Positions 15,405-22,944 of a stretch of 49,556 nt of DNA are shown piece after piece. Position 1 is the stretch's first letter; each line of letters begins with the position of its first letter. The position numbers and the translations under genes were made by a program. This stretch comes from Oscillospiraceae bacterium (lineage in GTDB: Bacteria > Bacillota > Clostridia > Oscillospirales > QAMX01), in the NCBI GenBank assembly GCA_015067715.1, contig SVLY01000016.1, positions 1-49,556 of the forward strand. The letters run 5' to 3'. Under the pieces are notes generated by a model. It was not told the origin of the DNA and did not search any database. It worked only from the letters and a program-made list of their open reading frames with translations.

Positions 15405-17112
15405 GCACACAAAACAATATCTACAGAGCCGCAAAGGACAGGCTTGAAGCCATCGTCAGAGAGTCCCTTGTTGCCGCCATGGAGTCCGGAACGCTTCCCT
15501 CCGTGGAGCTTGGAAAAATTTCCGTTGAGGTCCCCAAGGATACAAAAAATGGCGACCTCTCCTGCACAGTTGCCCTTTCCCTTGCAAAGGCGATGCGCTC
15601 TGCCCCCCGTAAGATCGCAGATACCATCGTTGCCGGCATGAAGGCGGACGAATGGTTCGAGTCGTACACCGTTGCCGGTGCCGGCTTTATCAACGCGGTC
15701 TTTGGCGCAGGCTGGTACTGCGACGTTCTCCGTTCCGTCACCGCCCTTGGGGATAACTACGGCGGCGACGATATCGGCCACGGGGAGAGCGTTATGGTGG
15801 AGTTCGTCTCTGCCAACCCCACCGGCCCTATGCACCTTGGAAACGCCCGCGGCGGCGTTTTCGGAGACAGCCTTGCCGCAGTTCTTGAGCGCGCAGGCTA
15901 CAAGGTCTGGCGCGAGTTTTACGTCAACGACGCCGGCAACCAGGTCGACCTTTTCGGCCGCTCCATTGAGGCCCGCTACATTCAGCATCTTAAGGGCGAG
16001 GACGCCGTTGAGTTCCCGGACAACGGTTACCACGGCGACGATATCAAGGAGCTTGCGGCTCTTATTGCCGGAGAATTCGGCGACAGCCTGCTTGAGCTGG
16101 ACCCTGAGGATCGCCGGGTAAAGATGCGCGAGATCGGCCTTGAGAGAAACCTTGCACGTATGCAGGCCGACCTTAAGCGTTACAACGTGGTCTACGACTG
16201 CTGGTTCCGCGAGACCTCTCTCCACAACAGCGGTTTCGTGAAAGAGACCATCGACCTTCTTGGCGAGCGTGGTTACCTTTACGAAAAGGACGGTGCCGTA
16301 TGGTTCAAGGGCACCGAGCTGGGCATGGAAAAGGACGAGGTCATGGTCAAGGCCAACGGCTTCTACACCTACTACGCCGTTGACATTGCCTACCACCGCA
16401 ACAAGCTCATGATCAGAAATTTCGACCGGGTCATTGACGTTCTGGGCGCCGACCACCACGGTCACGCCGTCCGCTTCCGCGCCGCTCTGATGGCTCTGGG
16501 AATCGAGCCCTCCCGTCTGGACATTAAGCTCTATCAGCTCGTCAACCTGCTCCAGAACGGCGAAGCCGTGAGAATGTCCAAGCGTACCGGCAAGATGATC
16601 TCTCTGGATAACCTTCTCGACGAGATCAGCGTTGACGCCGCCCGCTTTATCTTCAACTCCAAGCAGAGCGACACTCACCTTGAGTTTGACCTGGGCGTTG
16701 CCGTCCGCGAGGACAGCGAAAACCCCGTTTACTACGTTCAGTACGCCATGCCCGTATCTGCTCCATGCTGGACAGACTTGCCGCCGAGGGTCTCACCGCC
16801 TGCGGTACTGCCAGCGACAAGCTTGCCCTTCTCACCGAAGGCTCCGAGCGCGCACTTATCAAGCAGATCGCCTCTCTTCCCGACGAGGTCCGTCTTGCCG
16901 CCCGTGACTACGAGCCCTACCGCATGACCAAGTACCTCATCGATCTTGCCACCGCTTTCCACGCCTTCTACACCGACTGCCGCATCAAGGGCGCCGAGGC
17001 CGACGTTGCCCAGGCCCGTCTTACACTTGCGGACGTCACGAGAAGCGTTATCGCAAACGTTCTTGGCATGCTGAAGATCTCTGCCCCTGCCAGAATGGAA
17101 AAGAACGACTAA
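15401..17112 (+). CDS. argS: Arginyl-tRNA synthetase, apparent single-base frameshift
   Basis: The class I enzyme charges tRNA-Arg. Up to ENPVYYVQYA (about residue 449) the reading from the ATG at 15401 is a normal ArgS: N-terminal additional domain, VEFVSANPTGPMHLGNARGG (the HIGH-like motif HLGN), EFYVNDAGNQ, and MSKRTGKMI in place of KMSKS. After that the frame goes wrong and would end at 16927. The downstream part, with LDRLAAEG, IKQIASLPDEV, AARDYEPYRMTKYLIDLA and a C-terminal ISAPARMEKND, continues in the next frame to 17112. Adding one C between 16745 and 16748 restores a 570-residue protein of normal size, including the expected YAHAR. ArgS is usually essential, so a consensus error is more likely than a dead gene. 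Confidence 0.93.
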
Positions 17113-17126
17113 AATTCCATTGAATC

Positions 17127-17165
17127 AAACGCCTGCCGGAAGCTTTCCGGCAGGCGTTTTTTTGT
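17127..17165 (+). terminator. Intrinsic terminator after argS
   Basis: A 15-bp stem (17127-17141 with 17145-17159, core CGCCTGCCGGAA) with a 3-base loop is followed by a run of seven or more T. Confidence 0.95.
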
Positions 17166-17172
17166 AAACAAC

Positions 17173-17202
17173 AAAGGCATCTGCCAAAATGCAGATGCCT
17201 TT
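17173..17202 (-). terminator. Probable terminator of secG
   Basis: A 12-bp perfect stem (17173-17184 with 17191-17202, AAAGGCATCTGC) lies just past the secG stop on the minus strand. The following minus-strand bases are T-rich (GTTGTTT) but not a pure run. Confidence 0.7.
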
Positions 17203-17224
17203 TGAAGTGCTTTTTTTCCTGAGC

Positions 17225-17476
17225 TTACAGGCCAAAGGCGAGAGCCAGAATGTTAAGAGCGATGCAGACGAGGATGAAGACGATGCTGACGACGATGGTG
17301 ATCTTGCGGAGCTTACCGTCAAGGTCCTTGACCTTGGTGCGGGAAACAAAGCTCTCAGAAGCGCCGCCGATGGCACCGAGACCCTGCTTGCTTCCGCTCT
17401 GGAAGAGAACGGAAAGGACGAGGGCGATGCAGCAGATGAGTTCAACGATAGCGAGGATTATACGGAACAGTTCCAT
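17225..17476 (-). CDS. secG: Preprotein translocase subunit SecG
   Basis: SecG is the small non-essential subunit of the SecYEG channel. The 83-residue protein has two membrane helices (about 4-24 and 58-80) around the conserved cytoplasmic loop with VLFQSGSKQGLGAIGGASE and FVSRTKVKDLDGKLRK. This is the classic SecG signature: Q-x-x-K-x-G-x-x-x-x-x-G followed by a Leu-rich helix. Length and motifs are normal. It has its own promoter and terminator and is convergent with argS. In many Firmicutes secG is upstream of rnr and smpB; here the next gene upstream is an unrelated DUF4838 gene on the same strand, so the locus is rearranged. Confidence 0.95.
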   Translation of the reverse strand: MELFRIILAIVELICCIALVLSVLFQSGSKQGLGAIGGASESFVSRTKVKDLDGKLRKITIVVSIVFILVCIALNILALAFGL

Positions 17477-17533
17477 TTTTTTGATTTCTCCGTTTCATAT
17501 GGAAAATTATTAACTACACATAGACCGACTAAT

Positions 17534-17562
17534 ATGATACCATATTTGCTTTTATTTTGCAA
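17534..17562 (-). promoter_or_regulatory. SigA promoter of secG
   Basis: Minus strand TTGCAA (17557-17562), a 17-base spacer, then TATCAT (17534-17539), about 58 bases upstream of the secG start. Confidence 0.75.
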
Positions 17563-17615
17563 GAGCGAATTGAGAAAAAAGCTCAAATTCGCCAAATTAT
17601 TTTGCGGCTTCGGAC

Positions 17616-19340
17616 TTAAAGCTCCTCGGGGCCGTCTCCGGACCAGTGGGAGTAGAACTCCGTGCCCCTCCAGAGGCCGTTGAGCATGGCGCGGAAGGTG
17701 GTCTCCTGGGAGCACCACTCGTCGATCCTGGTGAGTCCGTAGGCCCTCCAGTCGGTGAAGAAGCGGTTGGTCTCGGCCGGGTCAAAGCCTTCCTCCATCT
17801 GGGCTTTGCGCTTTAAGCGCACCCAGCGGACGGAGAGCTCTGCCTTTCCGATGCGCCAGAGCCTGATGGGGTCGGAGCTGACGGCGGCGCGGGCCTTGTC
17901 CATAAAGCCCTGGAGAGTATCCAGCACCTCGTCCCGGAACAGGGGGCTTTCAAGGTTGTCGTTGAAGCCCACGTGGATATTTTCTTCTTCTGCAACGCGG
18001 CAGATATATTTGATGTATTCCCGAACGTAGGGTGCGGCGTCGCCGTAAAACCAGTCGGTGAATTCGCGTATGTGCCGGTCAACGTCCGTCCAGGGATCCC
18101 AGAGAAGCTTTGAGATAAGGTATTCTCTCAGCTCGTTGAAATCCGTGCTTCCGGCGGAGGCTCCGCAGGCCTGCTCAAACACGCCCTTTACGTTGTTGTT
18201 GGCAAAGGCCTGCATATTGGGGGCAAGCACGTTCCAGTTGGGATGGGGAGCGGGATAGTGGGCAAAGCAGGTGGTATAATCCCAGATATAGACCCTGTTG
18301 CACACCTTGCCCCAGTTGCGAAGGTCGGTTATAAAGTCCGAACGGCTTCCGTCGGGGAGCAGAACCGAGCGGTCCTCGTCGCAGGTCTCAAAGCTGTGGG
18401 AGAAGCAGGCCTCGATGGAGCAGAGCCGCACGCATACGTTGTGAGCCGGGCGTGTTGCGGAGGTGGGGATGGGACGGGTGTAGTTATAGGCGAGAGTGTC
18501 GAAGATGACCTCCGGGAACTCCGGCTCAAGCCTTTGGGCAATGGCGTTTACGAATTTAAGCAGAGTGCCCGAGGGGCTTCCTTCGGCAAGGTCGGAGGCA
18601 CGGCAGGCCGGACATTCACAACCCCTGCCCCAGTCGTTTTGGGAAAGTGAGATTATGTTTGCCCGGGGATGGGCAAGAAGCGCCTTTCGTGTACTCTCAA
18701 CAGCTATCTCAAGCACCTGGGGATTGGTCAGACAGAGCTGGTTTTTGTCCCTTTCGGTAACACGCACTCCGTCGAACATGGCGAAATATTCGGGGTGATC
18801 CTTGCCGTAAATATCCGGGTCCACCATTGCCTGAAAACTGTGGACAAACCAGGCATAGCTCATATGACCGCCGTGCTTTTCGCGGATGGGTCGCATTGCA
18901 CCGTTAAGGCGGCTTTTCACTGCAAAGCGGGAATACTTTGTTGCCTCGCAGTAGTTTAGGTCGCGGTATTCAAAGACCGGCTTCTGGTGGGTGTTGAGCC
19001 GGGGGAGGGTAAGGTTTTCGGTGTAGGGCACAAGCTCGCCCGTTGCGGTGAAAAAGCGGCAGCCGAGAGCCTCGAGAAGCTCGTAGGCCCCGTAGATAAC
19101 GCCCCGCTTACCGCCCCGGATGGAGACGGAGCCTGCATCGGAGGAGATGACGAACTCGTCGGCGTCCAGCTCTCCGTCCAGAGTCAGAGAGACAGAGCTC
19201 TCTGCCGGGGAGGAGGTTATCTCAAAGATCTGTCCGGTCATAAGGCCGAGGTAGTGGCGAAGCTCACCGGCAGCGTAGGAGACCTGAGCCTCGGCCTGAG
19301 CAGGAATTACTATGGCAATGTGGTTAACAGATGCTTTCAT
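17616..19340 (-). CDS. DUF4838 domain protein (predicted glycoside-active enzyme)
   Basis: The 574-residue protein starts at the ATG at 19340, preceded by GGAAGGGAA; a longer start at 19385 lies within the promoter region and was rejected. Residues about 5-110 look like the N-terminal domain of GH67-type alpha-glucuronidases and related enzymes (QVSYAAGELRHYLGLMTG, GVIYGAYELLEALGCRFF). The middle (about 130-430) is the DUF4838 region, with HPEYFAMFDG, QLCLTNPQVLEIA and NDWGRGCECPACRASD. The C-terminal 140 residues are helical. There is no signal peptide, so it should act in the cytoplasm. DUF4838 proteins are often found in glycan-utilisation loci and are presumed glycosidases, but I know of no assigned substrate for this type. 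A strong promoter precedes it. Confidence 0.85.
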   Translation of the reverse strand: MKASVNHIAIVIPAQAEAQVSYAAGELRHYLGLMTGQIFEITSSPAESSVSLTLDGELDADEFVISSDAGSVSIRGGKRGVIYGAYELLEALGCRFFTATGELVPYTENLTLPRLNTHQKPVFEYRDLNYCEATKYSRFAVKSRLNGAMRPIREKHGGHMSYAWFVHSFQAMVDPDIYGKDHPEYFAMFDGVRVTERDKNQLCLTNPQVLEIAVESTRKALLAHPRANIISLSQNDWGRGCECPACRASDLAEGSPSGTLLKFVNAIAQRLEPEFPEVIFDTLAYNYTRPIPTSATRPAHNVCVRLCSIEACFSHSFETCDEDRSVLLPDGSRSDFITDLRNWGKVCNRVYIWDYTTCFAHYPAPHPNWNVLAPNMQAFANNNVKGVFEQACGASAGSTDFNELREYLISKLLWDPWTDVDRHIREFTDWFYGDAAPYVREYIKYICRVAEEENIHVGFNDNLESPLFRDEVLDTLQGFMDKARAAVSSDPIRLWRIGKAELSVRWVRLKRKAQMEEGFDPAETNRFFTDWRAYGLTRIDEWCSQETTFRAMLNGLWRGTEFYSHWSGDGPEEL

Positions 19341-19375
19341 GTTTATTCCCTTCCGTTCCTGATTTCTTTGATTTG

Positions 19376-19404
19376 AGTATAGCAATTATAGCTCTGATTG
19401 TCAA
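19376..19404 (-). promoter_or_regulatory. SigA promoter of the DUF4838 gene
   Basis: Minus strand consensus TTGACA (19399-19404), a 17-base spacer, then TATACT (19376-19381), about 30 bases before the start codon. Confidence 0.88.
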
Positions 19405-19414
19405 GATAAAACTT

Positions 19415-19439
19415 GTCCCCGAAGGTGGCCTTCGGGGAC
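19415..19439 (-). terminator. Terminator after the 21.2-19.5 kb membrane-protein operon
   Basis: An 11-bp perfect stem (19415-19425 with 19429-19439, GTCCCCGAAGG) with a 3-base loop is followed on the minus strand by AAGTTTTAT. It separates the operon from the DUF4838 gene. Confidence 0.85.
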
Positions 19440-19454
19440 GTAAGCTCTTGGGGT

Positions 19455-19949
19455 TTATAAAATCGACATGAATACGGCGAAATAGGCGATCCAGGAAATT
19501 GCGATGAGCACACCGGTTGCAACGGAGCCGATAATTATCCATTTCACGGCTTTTCTCGTGCCGCGGCGGCTGTTTTCCGCTTTAATGCGGTCGGCGGTAC
19601 GGTCTGCCTCGATTTGGCTGACGGTGCTTTGGGCAACCTCGTCTGCGAGGGCGGGAGTGTAATTCGAGACCTGGATGTTTCCCGGCTGGCTTACAACTGC
19701 CGGGGGAGTGTAGCGGAGCATAAGGCTTTCGCCCTCGGAGACCGTGACGGATACGCTTGCAAAGCCAACCATGGTGTTATAATTGTGGCTCTTGTACATG
19801 CGTATCTGATAGGTTCCTGCGGGAAGATCGACGAAACAGTCCGTCGGGGCAAGGCGGCCGACGTTTTTGCCGTTTATGTCGAAATAGACCTCACCGCCGG
19901 TGAGCGAGACCTCTGCAGCGGTTCTGCGGAGAAATACAAGTCGTGCCAT
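19455..19949 (-). CDS. Membrane protein with PEGA/DUF2846-like N-terminal domain
   Basis: The 164-residue protein begins MARLVFLRRTAAEVSLTGG and has a beta-sandwich-like domain (about 10-80) with EVYFDINGKNVGRL and FVDLPAGTYQIRMYKS. That pattern (D-G-x-x-x-G, then a P-A-G-x-Y/H turn) is seen in PEGA and DUF2846 domains. A linker and a charged helix follow (SQIEADRTADRIKAENSRRG), then one long hydrophobic segment at the C-terminus (about 136-162). With no N-terminal signal, the beta domain is probably cytoplasmic with a C-terminal anchor. It starts 9 bases after the stop of the zinc-ribbon membrane protein, so the two are cotranscribed. Function unknown. Confidence 0.8.
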   Translation of the reverse strand: MARLVFLRRTAAEVSLTGGEVYFDINGKNVGRLAPTDCFVDLPAGTYQIRMYKSHNYNTMVGFASVSVTVSEGESLMLRYTPPAVVSQPGNIQVSNYTPALADEVAQSTVSQIEADRTADRIKAENSRRGTRKAVKWIIIGSVATGVLIAISWIAYFAVFMSIL

Positions 19950-19958
19950 GTCCGTTCC

Positions 19959-21212
19959 TTACTTAGCCTTTTTGGGGGTAAAGAGGATGACTGAGATATA
20001 GAACAGAATCGTGTTGAAGGCGCCGAGGAATTTTGCGAGAATGGAGATGAGCATTCCGGGCTCGAAACGGAAAAGGTTTTCGATGGTGCGGACGAACATA
20101 TCCCAATCGAGAATGTGGCTTGCGCCGGTCCAGATCTGGGCAAAGTTGACGAACATGATTCTTGCGATGGCAACGCTGGAGATCATGGCGCAGAAGATGG
20201 CAATGATGCCGAAGATCAGCTTCAGGGGCATGCCAAGTGCCTTGACACCGGTGAAGTAGAAAACGGCGGCAATTGCCAAAAAGCAGAGGGTGAACAGATC
20301 GCAGACAACGAAAATAAATCCGCCGCCGGAGAGGAGCATGATCAGACTGCTGACCGCGGCACAGCACAGACCGGCGCCGCAGAGCACTCTGCCCTTTTTG
20401 GCGTGGAGGAACAGGCCGATGATGAAGAGAACCATTCCGATAAGAACAAAGAGATTGCAAACGGTGGTCATAACGTCAAAGCCCCGGGTGAGAGCTTCAA
20501 TTCCGCCGCCGTACTGGAGCATACCCAGAAGTCCGGAGAACAGGCCGGAGCACATGGAACCCAGGTGACCCAAAAGAGCGAGGATCGCAAAGATGATGGC
20601 GGCAATGGGGGCCTTTTTCTTCTTTGCTTTGGGAGCCGGAGCGACGGGGGCAACGTATTTGGGAGCCGGTGCAGGTGCGGGGGCAGGTGCGGGAGTCGGA
20701 GCGGCGTAGGTCACCTTTATCTCAGGCTCGGCAACGGGAGCGGAGGGAGCGGCAGGCTCAACAGTCTCGACAGGCTCAACAGTCTCAACAGGGGCGGCAC
20801 CGCTGAGCGCGGCGGCCATGGCCTTGAACTCTTCAATGGGAAGCTCCTTGCCGACCAGCGCGTCGGAGGTCTGGGCGGTGCCGGCGTCTTCAACTTTCAT
20901 GTAAACAGTCTTAACGTCCTTGCCCTGTTTTTTCTTGATAAGGGCATTCATTGCGCCGCCGGTGGTCAGCACGGCGTAGGCGGTGGACTTTGTGGTGCCG
21001 GAGAAATCGTCCTGGGTCGCAGAGATAACACAGCCGCAATCCTTGCAGCGGAACAGAATACGGTGGGCGGTGAACTCAAGCTTATCCTTAAGAGTCCAAT
21101 AGGGGTCTGCAGAGCCGCACATGGGGCAAACGGGGAGGTTTGCGTTGATAAAGTTCTGGGGCACGCTTCCGGCAAAGCCGTCACAGCGCCGGAATCCGTC
21201 GGGACTTGACAT
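19959..21212 (-). CDS. Zinc-ribbon membrane protein (paralogue of the next gene upstream)
   Basis: The 417-residue protein has an N-terminal zinc ribbon (CPMCGSADPYW near residue 32, then RCKDCG), a conserved cytoplasmic region (about 75-140), and a long Pro/Ala linker (about 145-195, VETVEPVETVEP and PAPAPAPAPAP runs). About six membrane segments follow. The membrane part has LFLHAKKGRVLCGAGL and GVKALGMPLKLIFGI, both nearly repeated in the neighbour at 21343-22242, and both proteins end in xxxVILFTPKK. AAGGAGAA lies 9 bases before the ATG. I do not recognise a named family. The ribbon plus membrane layout suggests a regulatory or scaffold protein rather than a transporter (inference). Confidence 0.82.
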   Translation of the reverse strand: MSSPDGFRRCDGFAGSVPQNFINANLPVCPMCGSADPYWTLKDKLEFTAHRILFRCKDCGCVISATQDDFSGTTKSTAYAVLTTGGAMNALIKKKQGKDVKTVYMKVEDAGTAQTSDALVGKELPIEEFKAMAAALSGAAPVETVEPVETVEPAAPSAPVAEPEIKVTYAAPTPAPAPAPAPAPKYVAPVAPAPKAKKKKAPIAAIIFAILALLGHLGSMCSGLFSGLLGMLQYGGGIEALTRGFDVMTTVCNLFVLIGMVLFIIGLFLHAKKGRVLCGAGLCCAAVSSLIMLLSGGGFIFVVCDLFTLCFLAIAAVFYFTGVKALGMPLKLIFGIIAIFCAMISSVAIARIMFVNFAQIWTGASHILDWDMFVRTIENLFRFEPGMLISILAKFLGAFNTILFYISVILFTPKKAK

Positions 21213-21248
21213 GGAAGTTCTCCTTTGAAAGAAAAATGTAGTACGGGT

Positions 21249-21277
21249 ATTATATCATTTTATGTCGGAATTGTAAA
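21249..21277 (-). promoter_or_regulatory. SigA promoter of the zinc-ribbon membrane protein operon
   Basis: Minus strand TTTACA (21272-21277), a 17-base spacer, then TATAAT (21249-21254), 36 bases before the start codon. Confidence 0.82.
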
Positions 21278-21296
21278 CAGCGTAAAACACCTGTAT

Positions 21297-21335
21297 AAAA
21301 AAACATCCGCTCCGAAAGGTTCCGGGCGGATGTTT
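21297..21335 (-). terminator. Terminator of the upstream membrane protein gene
   Basis: The stem AAACATCCGC (21301-21310) pairs with GCGGATGTTT (21326-21335), and the minus strand continues in a run of T. It lies right after the gene at 21343-22242. Confidence 0.88.
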
Positions 21336-21342
21336 GAAATGC

Positions 21343-22242
21343 TCAGGTATTTTCTTTTTTGGGTGTAAAGAGAATGACGGCAATATAGTGAAGAGCTTTT
21401 ACGAATAACACGGCGCATGAACTGCAGATGGAAAGGAAGACATGGCCGTAGTTGGTGAAATACTCAAATATGCGCTCAAGGGAATTGTTGAAGAAGAATT
21501 CCGGCTTAACTCCGGTCATCATCGGTATCCACGTGCAAAGACGTATTCCGGCGGCAAAAATTCCGATAACGGCCAGTATGCCAAAGATCAGCTTTAAGGG
21601 GGTTCCCAGCACCTTGACACGGGTGAGATAGAAAACTCCGGACAGCACCAGGAAAACAAAGCCCAGAATATCGGCTATGACGTAAACGGCGTTGTTGTCG
21701 GTGAACATGGCGAAAACGCAGGTGAGAGCCTGGAGCAAAAGGGCAACTCCGCAGAGGATATGTCCCTTCTTTGCATGGAGGATAAGTCCGATGGCGAAAA
21801 GTGTGAGAGCAGACAGGTTGATGAGAACGGATAAGATATATGTCGGGGAGAAGGAGACATGGGAATTATAAATAATTATGTTGACAAGGGGTGTTGCAAG
21901 ATTGCGGATGAACTGTAGCACAAGGGCAAGAAGCGTGAGTATCAGGGGGAAAACGGGAAAGGCTGTTTTCTTTTTGGGAGCGGGCTCTTCCAAAACGGGT
22001 TCAGCCGGTTCGTATTTCACGATTGGTTCCGGAGGAGGAAGGATGCTTTCGCTTCTGTCGCAGAGCATAAAAATTCCTGCCGGCAGGCTGCAGAAGATCA
22101 GCACGACCACCTTTTTGCCTGTGGTGATGGGGGCGTTGCTGTTGATGCGGTTGATGTTTTTAATGGCGATGACCAGGGGGAAGACCATCCACCAGCCGGA
22201 GATGGCGCCCAGTATCAGAAATACTTTTGCGGCTTTTTTCAT
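21343..22242 (-). CDS. Polytopic membrane protein, paralogue of 19959-21212
   Basis: The 299-residue protein starts with a hydrophobic pair of segments (about 5-25 and 45-60). A short charged linker follows (EPAEPVLEEPAPKKK, about 75-95), then about six membrane segments. The core LILHAKKGHILCGVAL, VFYLTRVKVLGTPLKLIFGI and the C-terminal IAVILFTPKKENT align with the zinc-ribbon protein downstream, so the membrane module was duplicated and given different N-termini. Here there is no zinc ribbon. AAGGAGG lies 9 bases before the ATG. It has its own promoter and terminator, so it is regulated separately from its paralogue. Family and function are not recognised. Confidence 0.82.
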   Translation of the reverse strand: MKKAAKVFLILGAISGWWMVFPLVIAIKNINRINSNAPITTGKKVVVLIFCSLPAGIFMLCDRSESILPPPEPIVKYEPAEPVLEEPAPKKKTAFPVFPLILTLLALVLQFIRNLATPLVNIIIYNSHVSFSPTYILSVLINLSALTLFAIGLILHAKKGHILCGVALLLQALTCVFAMFTDNNAVYVIADILGFVFLVLSGVFYLTRVKVLGTPLKLIFGILAVIGIFAAGIRLCTWIPMMTGVKPEFFFNNSLERIFEYFTNYGHVFLSICSSCAVLFVKALHYIAVILFTPKKENT

Positions 22243-22286
22243 CGGGAAGCCTCCTTGTTTTTCAGGAATATTGCAATTACAGGTCT

Positions 22287-22315
22287 ATTATATTCCGTCG
22301 GAGAAGCTTTGTCAA
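22287..22315 (-). promoter_or_regulatory. SigA promoter of the polytopic membrane protein gene
   Basis: Minus strand consensus TTGACA (22310-22315), a 17-base spacer, then TATAAT (22287-22292): a full consensus promoter 44 bases before the start codon. Confidence 0.9.
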
Positions 22316-22356
22316 TACGCGGGTCTTTAAGTAACGGCAAATATGGCACAGCGCTA

Positions 22357-22385
22357 TTGAAATTACACGGCACATGTGGTAGAAT
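22357..22385 (+). promoter_or_regulatory. SigA promoter of the Lrp-aminotransferase pair
   Basis: TTGAAA (22357-22362), a 17-base spacer, then TAGAAT (22380-22385), 59 bases before the regulator start. It is divergent from the promoter at 22287-22315; the two -35 boxes are about 40 bases apart. Confidence 0.82.
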
Positions 22386-22444
22386 ATAGAATAGACCAAA
22401 AGGCCGTTTTGTTACCCAAAACGGTGAAAGGGGTAAAACGTAAC

Positions 22445-22930
22445 ATGAATAAAGATAAGCTGCTTATGCTTCTTGAAAAAGACTGTAAGCTCAGCGTTGA
22501 ACAGCTTGCGGCACTTCTGGGCGCTTCTGCCCAGGAGGTTGCCGAAACTGTGGGTGAGCTTGAAAATAACGGCACCATACTTGGCTACGGCGCCACCGTG
22601 GACTGGGACAAGACCGAGCGCGCATTTGTCACCGCCCTTATCGAGGTCAAGGTCGTTCCCCAGCGGGGCGAGGGCTTCGACCGGGTCGCCAGCCGTATCT
22701 ACCAGTATCCCGAGGTGGACAGCGTCTATCTCATGTCCGGCGGCTTTGACCTTATGGTCATGCTGGTGGGCAAGACCTTGAAGGAGGTCGCCCTCTTCGT
22801 GGCGCAGAAGCTCGCCGTGCTTGATGCCGTCTCCGGTACGGCCACCCACTTTGTTCTGAAAAAATACAAGGACAAGGGTGTTTTGTTCGTGAAGGAAGAA
22901 AAGGAGGACAGACGCACCCCCATGGTGTGA
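22445..22930 (+). CDS. Lrp/AsnC family transcriptional regulator
   Basis: The 161-residue protein starts at the ATG at 22445, with GAAAGGGG about 10 bases upstream; the longer in-frame start at 22376 lies on the promoter and was rejected. Residues about 1-50 are the winged helix-turn-helix (KLSVEQLAALLGASAQEVAETV, recognition region). A one-strand linker, TILGYGATVDWDKTE, follows. The C-terminal ligand-binding RAM domain (about 65-145) has VTALIEVKV, DSVYLMSGGFDLMVMLVG and VSGTATHFVLKKYKD. The family senses amino acids and controls their metabolism. It is 14 bases upstream of an aminotransferase, a pairing common in Firmicutes, so it may be autoregulated and respond to an amino acid made or used by that enzyme (inference). 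Confidence 0.93.
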   Translation: MNKDKLLMLLEKDCKLSVEQLAALLGASAQEVAETVGELENNGTILGYGATVDWDKTERAFVTALIEVKVVPQRGEGFDRVASRIYQYPEVDSVYLMSGGFDLMVMLVGKTLKEVALFVAQKLAVLDAVSGTATHFVLKKYKDKGVLFVKEEKEDRRTPMV

Positions 22931-22944
22931 TCTTCTCTTGAAAA

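Noticed and set aside
15308-16678. 456-codon open frame antisense to argS
   Set aside because: Low-complexity V/G/A/L/D-rich translation with no family motif and no ribosome binding site; argS covers the same DNA with clear motifs.
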